10,898 nucleotides of DNA, from positions 205,108-216,005 of the forward strand of contig NZ_GL890971.1 in the NCBI RefSeq assembly GCF_000211815.1, read 5' to 3'. Within the stretch, counting starts at the first letter, position 1; the number at the start of each line of letters is the position of its first letter. The DNA comes from Moorena producens 3L. Its GTDB lineage: Bacteria; Cyanobacteriota; Cyanobacteriia; Cyanobacteriales; Coleofasciculaceae. Under the pieces are notes generated by a model. That model ran no database searches. It was not told where the DNA came from and saw only the letters and a list, made by a program, of their open reading frames with translations. Shown here one piece after another: positions 6,532-10,898 of this stretch. The position numbers and the translations under genes are program-made.

Positions 6532-7131
6532 TCATTCTGCCTTCTTCATTCTTAATTCTTCATTCTTAATTCCCTCGTAAATATCACTAAAGTTAATGGT
6601 AAAATCGATAGTACTTAATTCCAAAATTACATTTTCTGATGTTTGCTCAGTCAGTAACCATTGTCCTTCAATAGTTTTGGTATGTTGAATAACATGATAT
6701 CTGGCTTGGTCTATTAGTATATATTCTTTGAATTGGGGAATTGAGCGATAGTAGAGAAACTTCTCTCCTTGGTCATAATTTCTAGTAGATTTAGATAAGA
6801 CTTCAACAATTAGCAAGGGATTCATGACAGTAGTCTTACCTTTGCCGGTATAGATCGGTTTCCCCTTAATTACCATAAGATCAGGATAAGTATACTGACG
6901 ATAATCAGGTATCCACAATCGCACATCACCGATATAGATATCGTAGTCTTTTCCTTTTAAGGCAAACTTCAAGTTAGCGGCAAAATTGAGAGCAATTTTA
7001 TTATGATTGGTGGTTCCTCCAGCCATCGGTATAATTTCTCCATCCCGATATTCACTTTTATACTCAGCAGCTTCTTCTAGTTCTAAATACTCGTCTGCTG
7101 TGTAGTAGCGTTTTTTGTCTTGTAATAGCAT
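6532..7131 (-). CDS. Uma2 family (DUF820) PD-(D/E)XK nuclease-fold protein
   Basis: A 199-residue protein of the Uma2/DUF820 family, very abundant in cyanobacteria; the fold is that of restriction-type nucleases but the cell role is not known. Seen: the N-terminal YYTADEYLELEE (9-20), KSEYRDGEIIPMAGGT (25-40), the catalytic-type D84 in YPDLMVIKG (82-90), E110 in LLIVEVLSKST (106-116), then D120 and K124 in NYDQGEKF, and EYILID (136-141). All core positions are present, so it is probably intact. ATG is at 7131 with no Shine-Dalgarno. The last 12 residues (IKNEELRMKKAE) are encoded by 5.5 heptamer units of the adjoining array, so the present stop codon lies inside repeat DNA. AT-rich repeats flank both sides, and it may be an acquired gene. 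Confidence 0.88.
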   Translation of the reverse strand: MLLQDKKRYYTADEYLELEEAAEYKSEYRDGEIIPMAGGTTNHNKIALNFAANLKFALKGKDYDIYIGDVRLWIPDYRQYTYPDLMVIKGKPIYTGKGKTTVMNPLLIVEVLSKSTRNYDQGEKFLYYRSIPQFKEYILIDQARYHVIQHTKTIEGQWLLTEQTSENVILELSTIDFTINFSDIYEGIKNEELRMKKAE

Positions 7132-7227
7132 CGTGTTTTTATTTGATAATAGGGAATAAGAATGTATAATTTAGAATTGATAATGAAGAATTTAGAATGT
7201 AGAATTTATAATTGGTAATTATTCATT
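7132..7227. repeat. Degenerate TAGAATT-type repeat upstream of Uma2
   Basis: This AT-rich stretch holds degenerate heptamers of the TAGAATT/TAGAATG/TATAATT kind (about 7163-7215), related to the clean array at 6291-6346. Promoter-like words are too many in such sequence to choose one. No gene is seen. Confidence 0.7.
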
Positions 7228-7352
7228 CAGGGTAAACGCATTTTATTCTGAAATGCCTACTGGATATGAGATTGAACCGATAAGTATTTATGCTGATTAA
7301 TTTTGAAATCGCTTCTGAGTAAGGCTTCTAGAATTTAGATGCGTTTGCCCTG
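7228..7352. mobile_element. MITE-like 125-bp unit with 14-bp inverted ends
   Basis: The ends are CAGGGTAAACGCAT (7228-7241) and ATGCGTTTGCCCTG (7339-7352), inverted complements with one mismatch in 14. The interior is AT-rich and non-coding. No clear target-site duplication was seen. It lies just past the IscB gene and could instead be part of a larger dispersed cyanobacterial repeat, or of the end of the IscB element. Confidence 0.4.
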
Positions 7353-7382
7353 GCGTAGCGTGGCCTACAGCCAAGCGCGAAT
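7353..7382. repeat. GCGTAGCGTGGCC-type palindromic repeat downstream of iscB
   Basis: The sequence GCGTAGCGTGGCC (7354-7366), followed by a CTACAGCC and CGCGAA remnant, is a partial copy of the element found inside iscB (7474-7511). It lies 6-35 bp past the iscB stop codon. Confidence 0.6.
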
Positions 7383-7387
7383 CCGCA

Positions 7388-8722
7388 TTAATTAACTTGG
7401 TATTCATAGCCGTCAGCCCTAAAGATTGTTTGCAAATATTTTGGATGTACATCAATCTTCTGAGCAGAAGTTTGTTCGCGTAGCGGAGGCCGTAGGCCAC
7501 GCTTCGCGAACGGCTTTGCCGAAAGCACAAAACTCGGACGATAACGAATAGCAATTCGCCCTGTGTATTGCCCAGCATACTTCCCTTTCTTGATATCAGC
7601 TTTGACAATATCCCCTGTCTGAAAGCCTCTAAAAAACTTAGCAGCAGGTGCATGAGCCTTTGGAAAACCGTACTTATCTGGACGGCATCGCTGACGAACG
7701 CCATGACCTTTGGCTGTAACCGTTAGTGGTTTCACTCCGCTTAGTAATAACATCTGTGGGGTAGACTTACCTACACAAGCAGCATCAGTCCAATGGGTTT
7801 TCTCAATACCCCTAGTTTTCCGGTTGAACTTAGTCAAGCCGCCAGAACCTACCTCAATAGGTAGCTCTGTTAGTTTTAGTCTTCTGAACAATTCCCATCG
7901 GGTTGCGTTAACTGCTGCTGCATCTTTTAAAGGGTTTTTGGCTTTAGCTAATACCTTTTTGAGTATTTCCGGCTTTTTTCTTAGGAATTTCTCGATCGAG
8001 TCATTACCTTTTTTCTGATTGCAGCTTCTGCACGCAAGAGTTAAATTACTAACTCGATTGCTACCACCTTTTGATTTGGGGATAATGTGCTCAACCTCTA
8101 AGGGAGTATCAATAGCGCCACAGTAAACGCAGTTATGTCCCCACTTAGTAAGTAAATACTCTTTTACCTCAAATCCAAATAGCTCACCGTGTTGATATTC
8201 AACTCCTGATACTTCTGGGTTTTGCATTTTCTGAGTATCAAATCGAACTAATTCTTGAGATATTGCGGTTATAGGACACAACTTGATCAGCCGCCTAACC
8301 CAAGTCTCAACATTGAAAACTCGACTCATTAATGATGGTGGCAACCAACCGTCAGGGCGTGTTCGGTTTAGAAATCTTGGCTGACGATATCGGGTTTTGC
8401 GATTCCGTCTACCACGTCTTAATGCTCGTCGAGATTCTAGAGCCTTCTTAATCTGTTGACCTCGATGGTTGATTTCTAAAGCATTGGTAACCCGTCCAGT
8501 TTGCTCACAAACAATAGCAATACCTGTTGTTTTTGAGCCGGGGTCTATCTTAATTCTGTGTGAATGAGTAACAGAATCATCGATAGACCGATCTGGCATG
8601 ATGATAGTGAATGGGTAGCGTTTGAAAACTTTAGCCCTCCCTTTCTTAAGTAGTTCTCTAGCTCTCGCTGGATGACAAGGATCTAGAGGTTGTTTGTTTT
8701 GATCTAGAACGAAAACTCGCAT
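7388..8722 (-). CDS. iscB: IscB RNA-guided nuclease (RuvC + HNH), Cas9 ancestor family
   Basis: A 444-residue IscB, which uses an omega RNA to cut DNA. I chose the ATG at 8722 because MRVFVLDQNKQPLDPCHPAR is the family's standard N-terminus; a frame opening at 8791 would add 23 unmatched residues. Seen, numbered from M1: PLMP-like motif PLDP (12-15), RuvC-I IKIDPGS with D60, and an Arg-rich bridge helix RRALRRGRRNRK (98-109). RuvC-II has E157 (ISQELVRFD). The HNH domain has CVYC (198-201), EVEH with H212, and CRSCN (231-235); RuvC-III is HWTDA with H310 and D313. A C-terminal target-interacting region follows. All catalytic residues are present. A dispersed palindrome is carried in frame at about residues 404-416. 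No TnpA gene lies in the window, so movement would need help in trans. No HIP1 site occurs in it, unlike most neighbours. Confidence 0.95.
   Translation of the reverse strand: MRVFVLDQNKQPLDPCHPARARELLKKGRAKVFKRYPFTIIMPDRSIDDSVTHSHRIKIDPGSKTTGIAIVCEQTGRVTNALEINHRGQQIKKALESRRALRRGRRNRKTRYRQPRFLNRTRPDGWLPPSLMSRVFNVETWVRRLIKLCPITAISQELVRFDTQKMQNPEVSGVEYQHGELFGFEVKEYLLTKWGHNCVYCGAIDTPLEVEHIIPKSKGGSNRVSNLTLACRSCNQKKGNDSIEKFLRKKPEILKKVLAKAKNPLKDAAAVNATRWELFRRLKLTELPIEVGSGGLTKFNRKTRGIEKTHWTDAACVGKSTPQMLLLSGVKPLTVTAKGHGVRQRCRPDKYGFPKAHAPAAKFFRGFQTGDIVKADIKKGKYAGQYTGRIAIRYRPSFVLSAKPFAKRGLRPPLREQTSAQKIDVHPKYLQTIFRADGYEYQVN
7474..7511. repeat. Dispersed palindrome inside iscB coding region
   Basis: The left arm GTTCGCGTAGCG (7474-7485) and right arm CGCTTCGCGAAC (7500-7511) are inverted with one mismatch in 12, around a GGCCGTAGGCC core. 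Related pieces stand in spacers at 2371-2385, 4501-4531, 7354-7366, 9181-9192 and 9306-9330. Here it is translated in frame as PFAKRGLRPPLREQ. Confidence 0.9.
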
Positions 8723-8734
8723 TACGCACGAACA

Positions 8735-9005
8735 CTCCGATAAACGGGTAGAGTTAGCCTCGACAATGTTATTCAACCTTGTTAGGTACAACTCACTGGT
8801 TTAACTCGTTACGCCTGTTTAAAGCTGTACGACAGTTGCTACAAACTGGCACGTATTTGTAGGTGTCATGAGCTGAATAACGTAGTTCTCTAAGAACTTA
8901 GTCTGGTCACGACAGAGCAATCAATCTCCCGCTATAGTCCGAAGGAATTAGCGGCGAGTTCGTGACGGACGTTTTCCATCCACATTTTCAGTATATTACA
9001 CAAAA
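8735..9005 (-). ncRNA. Omega RNA (HEARO-type) guiding IscB
   Basis: The 280 bp ahead of iscB hold no gene but are densely structured on the minus strand, as expected of the HEARO/omega RNA that precedes iscB. Stems seen: 8967-8971/8977-8981 (GAAAA loop); a perfect 7-bp stem 8906-8912/8960-8966; nested in it 8926-8934/8949-8958 with one bulge and a cap 8938-8940/8944-8946. Others are 8884-8889/8893-8898 (6 bp), 8839-8845/8856-8862 (7 bp, 10-nt loop) and 8776-8779/8784-8787. The guide should be the 5' segment before the first stem, about 8982-9005. The 5' end is set from the promoter at 9012-9020; the 3' end is uncertain and may reach the iscB start. The identity rests on position and structure, not on a covariance match. 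Confidence 0.82.
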
Positions 9006-9011
9006 TTTATT

Positions 9012-9020
9012 ATTATAACA
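9012..9020 (-). promoter_or_regulatory. Extended -10 promoter of omega RNA and iscB
   Basis: The minus strand reads TGTTATAAT, a TGn followed by a consensus TATAAT. Transcription would start near 9005, leaving about 24 nt before the first scaffold stem, which is fitting for a 5' guide. A TTGGTA lies 20 bp upstream of the hexamer, too far to be a good -35, though an extended -10 can do without one. Confidence 0.65.
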
Positions 9021-9087
9021 TATTTTGAAAATTTTTGTACCAAATTCTTTAGGGCTAATGTTATCGCTCTACGCCTAAGCCTTCACC

Positions 9088-9115
9088 GGTCAGCGGTCAG
9101 CAGTCAGCAGTCAGC
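9088..9115. repeat. Heptamer array GGTCAGC/AGTCAGC, 4 units
   Basis: Units GGTCAGC at 9088 and 9095, and AGTCAGC at 9102 and 9109. They are the reverse complement of the GCTGACC/GCTGACT family at 4529-4584 and 2498-2525. Confidence 0.9.
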
Positions 9116-9305
9116 ATTAAGCGGTCAGTTGTCTGCTTTGTGGCACAGGCTTTGGCCTTGGCCTTTTGGCCTTTTGGCCACGCTACGCGAACGGCCACGC
9201 GTGCGCGTTTGGCCACGCTGTGCGAACGATGCTGGGACTTTCCTCAGATTCAACAAATGGTTACCTGTTTGATTCAAAAGCACCATCTGTAGTGCATAAA
9301 CTCAT

Positions 9306-9346
9306 AGCTGTTCGCGTAGCGTGCGCGTAGCGCTTAAGCTGATAGC
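9306..9346. repeat. 41-bp dispersed element, inverted partner of 4491-4531
   Basis: This is a perfect reverse complement of 4491-4531. It starts AGCTGTTCGCGTAGCG and ends GCTTAAGCTGATAGC, running straight into the TGATAGC array. Confidence 0.93.
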
Positions 9347-9409
9347 TGATAGCTGATAGCTGATAGCTGATAGCTGATAGCTGATAGCTGATAGCTGATA
9401 GCTGACAGC
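9340..9409. repeat. Heptamer array TGATAGC, 10 units
   Basis: Nine TGATAGC units and one TGACAGC (9403) are seen. It is the reverse complement of the GCTATCA array at 4311-4436, and it ends 3 bp from the glycosyltransferase stop codon. Confidence 0.97.
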
Positions 9410-9412
9410 TCC

Positions 9413-10897
9413 CTATCTCCCTAACATTGCCTCATAAGCCTTTTCCATTTCCCTAGTAAATTGCTTACCATTCCACAAGGGGGCAGTTTGTCGAGATTGT
9501 CGCAGTTTCCAGGAAATCTGTTGTCTCAGGGCTGGGTCTTTGCCTAAGCGAATCCCCCACTCGATATACTGATCATCTGTCCAGGCAATGCCTTCGGTGA
9601 TTCCGGCATTCATCATCATGGTGTAACTGTTGCGAGCAACAAACTGTTCTCCCACTCTGGTGACTAGGGGAATACCCATCCACAGGGTTTCCAGGGTAGT
9701 AGTGGCTCCATTGTAGGGATAGGTATCCAGGACCACATCCGCAATGCCTAAGTTGGCACGATGAACGGCTTCCGTAGGGACTTCTGGTAGAAACCGGAGG
9801 CGATCGCAGTCTACCCCTTCTTCTTCCGCAATCTGGTTAAAGAACCGTGTGATCGAGTCTTGGTCAGATTTGCCTTTAATCAAAAAGTAGCTATTGGGGA
9901 CCGCTTTGATAATTTTCATTTGCAGCCTTGTGGTATCGGGATTGCGCTTGTATCCCTTCTGACTACTGAGATAAATGGTGGCATCGTTGGGAATATCCAG
10001 GTGGTCCCGACGTAAGCTCGGTACACCCACTTCAAACCCATCCACCGCAATATAGGTTTGGGGTAAGCACCAGATTTTCTCGGAATAGTAAGCCTGAGCG
10101 GAATCTGGTAATACGTAGGGGTCAGCAATCACGTAATCAATGGCAGGTAATCCTGAAGCATCCCACCCTAGCCAGGTGACTTGTACTGGTGCCAGTTTCA
10201 GGGCCATGACTGCACAGGTGATATCCAGGGTGATGCTATCAAGGTCAACTAAAATATCCAGTTGATCCTGATAAATCTGCTCAGCCACCTCTAGAACATG
10301 AATCCCTAATTTGCGAGGATGGTCTACTTGATTGATATACCATTCTTGGACGTTATCGTTTACTAGCTTGTAGTCTACGAAATAGCCATAAAGTTGAAAC
10401 CGCTCCCGGTCATGATGCTCAAACAGCCAACGAGCTAGCCACCCCACGGAATGCCGTCTTAAGCAATGACACAGGTATCCGACTTTTAAGGGTCTAGTAG
10501 TTTTTCCTCCGTCCTCAATTCCCCCCTTATTAAGGGGGGTTAGGGGGGATCCCTGCTCCCTATTACAGGGATTTTCCGATGAATTGACCTCACTACCTTC
10601 AGGTGCAAGCCCCCTAAATCCCCCAATTCTGGGGGACTTTAACTCAATTGCCCCATCCTCAATTCCCCCCTTATTAAGGGGGGTTAGGGGGGATCCCTGG
10701 TCCCTATTACAGGGATTTTCCGATGAATTGACCTCACTACCTTCAGGTGCAAGCCCCCTAAATCCCCCAATTCTGGGGGACTTTAACTCAATTCCCCCAT
10801 CCTCAATTCCCCCCTTATTAAGGGGGGTTAGGGGGGATCCCTGCTCCCTATTACAGGGATTTTCCGATGAATTGACCTCACTACCTTCAGGTGCAAG
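9413..10897 (-). CDS. GT41 (SPINDLY/OGT-like) glycosyltransferase, N-terminal part outside window
   Basis: The last 494 residues of a bacterial O-GlcNAc-transferase-like protein (GT41, Spy/COG3914 type), which would add a sugar from a nucleotide sugar to proteins in the cytosol; the target is unknown. Seen, numbered from 10897: residues 1-131 are an in-frame tandem repeat with a 48-residue unit. The catalytic region starts with RPLKVGYLCHCLRRHSVGW (135-153), where H149 fits the catalytic-site His of human OGT. DILVDLD and APVQVTWLGWDASGLP (to 251) follow, then K317 in GYKRNP, which fits the UDP-contacting lysine. The donor-site block DTYPYNGATTTLETLWMGIP lies at 391-410. A GTG at 10447 could look like a start, but the domain clearly begins before it and the frame stays open to the edge. 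A TPR domain, usual upstream, would lie outside. Confidence 0.88.
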   Translation of the reverse strand, partial: LAPEGSEVNSSENPCNREQGSPLTPLNKGGIEDGGIELKSPRIGGFRGLAPEGSEVNSSENPCNRDQGSPLTPLNKGGIEDGAIELKSPRIGGFRGLAPEGSEVNSSENPCNREQGSPLTPLNKGGIEDGGKTTRPLKVGYLCHCLRRHSVGWLARWLFEHHDRERFQLYGYFVDYKLVNDNVQEWYINQVDHPRKLGIHVLEVAEQIYQDQLDILVDLDSITLDITCAVMALKLAPVQVTWLGWDASGLPAIDYVIADPYVLPDSAQAYYSEKIWCLPQTYIAVDGFEVGVPSLRRDHLDIPNDATIYLSSQKGYKRNPDTTRLQMKIIKAVPNSYFLIKGKSDQDSITRFFNQIAEEEGVDCDRLRFLPEVPTEAVHRANLGIADVVLDTYPYNGATTTLETLWMGIPLVTRVGEQFVARNSYTMMMNAGITEGIAWTDDQYIEWGIRLGKDPALRQQISWKLRQSRQTAPLWNGKQFTREMEKAYEAMLGR

Positions 10898-10898
10898 C
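10509..10898. repeat. 144-bp tandem repeat inside the glycosyltransferase gene, 2.7 copies seen
   Basis: The period is exactly 144 bp: CTTCAGGTGCAAGC recurs at 10597, 10741 and 10885. The copies differ at only two bases (Glu/Asp and Gly/Ala changes). Each unit holds palindromes: CCCCCCTTA-T-TAAGGGGGG (10521-10539), CCCCCA-ATTC-TGGGGG (10620-10635) and TCCCT-ATTAC-AGGGA. The first two resemble dispersed cyanobacterial repeats. The array may continue past the right edge. Confidence 0.97.

Larger units (their letters stand above)
9021..9412. other. Repeat-filled spacer between the glycosyltransferase and iscB
   Basis: In order: about 65 bp of AT-rich sequence, GGTCAGC/AGTCAGC heptamers (9088-9115), and a GTGGCACAGGCT half of the hairpin repeat (about 9140-9152). 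GGCCTTTTGGCC runs and CGCTACGCGAAC and GCGTGCGCGT pieces follow (about 9150-9230), then about 75 bp of unique sequence (9230-9303). The 41-bp element (9306-9346) and a TGATAGC array (9340-9409) close it. No gene is supported. Confidence 0.88.

Noticed and set aside
7297..7704. 135-codon minus-strand frame overlapping iscB
   Set aside because: It is a shifted frame of the iscB C-terminal region and of the palindrome, with no domain of its own.
8723..8791. A 23-residue N-terminal extension of IscB from an ATG at 8791
   Set aside because: The family N-terminus begins at MRVFVLD (8722), and the upstream codons lie in the structured omega RNA region.
9120..9290. Small minus-strand frame (about 53 codons) and a 33-codon plus-strand frame in the glycosyltransferase-iscB spacer
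   Set aside because: Both run mainly through dispersed repeats, have no RBS and encode nothing recognisable.
10447..10447. GTG start of a 344-residue glycosyltransferase
   Set aside because: The conserved RPLKVGYL and RRH segment of the catalytic region lies upstream of it in the same open frame, so a start here would remove the catalytic-site His.

Overview
The window looks like a piece of a filamentous cyanobacterial chromosome, of the repeat-rich kind found in Moorena/Oscillatoriales-type genomes. The grounds are seven copies of the HIP1 octamer GCGATCGC (starts at 1372, 2983, 4107, 4681, 5195, 5599, 9800), many heptanucleotide tandem arrays of the cyanobacterial STRR type, dispersed palindromes of the TTCGCGTAGCG and CCCCCTTATTAAGGGGG types, and a gene content typical of cyanobacteria. 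The genus is an inference. All seven genes lie on the minus strand, so transcription runs from high to low coordinates.

Layout from high to low coordinates: a GT41 (SPINDLY/OGT-like) glycosyltransferase, cut by the right edge, whose visible N-terminal part is a nearly perfect in-frame 144-bp tandem repeat (9413-10897). Then a 390-bp repeat-filled spacer; an IscB RNA-guided nuclease with its upstream omega RNA and an extended -10 promoter (7388-9020); a small MITE-like inverted-repeat unit; a Uma2/DUF820 nuclease-fold protein whose C-terminus is written by a heptamer array (6532-7131); an MBL-fold protein with a degenerate metal site (5531-6286); a glutathione S-transferase (4603-5394); a HerA/DUF87 hexameric ATPase (2533-4248); a prohibitin/SPFH membrane protein with a TTG start (1266-2108); a strong bidirectional terminator; and the N-terminal 319 residues of an Uup-like ABC-F ATPase cut by the left edge (1-957).

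The genes do not form one evident pathway or operon. Most are separate housekeeping or accessory genes divided by repeat-filled spacers of 136 to 390 bp. What unites the window is its repeat architecture. Different 7-bp-unit arrays begin within about 20 bp of the stop codons of HerA, GST, MBL, Uma2 and the glycosyltransferase, and other arrays sit just ahead of the starts of ABC-F, HerA and MBL. Two spacers share the same module order, and a 41-bp perfect inverted pair brackets 4.8 kb. Repeats have also entered three coding regions in frame (IscB C-terminus, Uma2 C-terminus, glycosyltransferase linker). The IscB/omega RNA locus, which has no TnpA here, and the repeat-expanded glycosyltransferase are the most interesting items.
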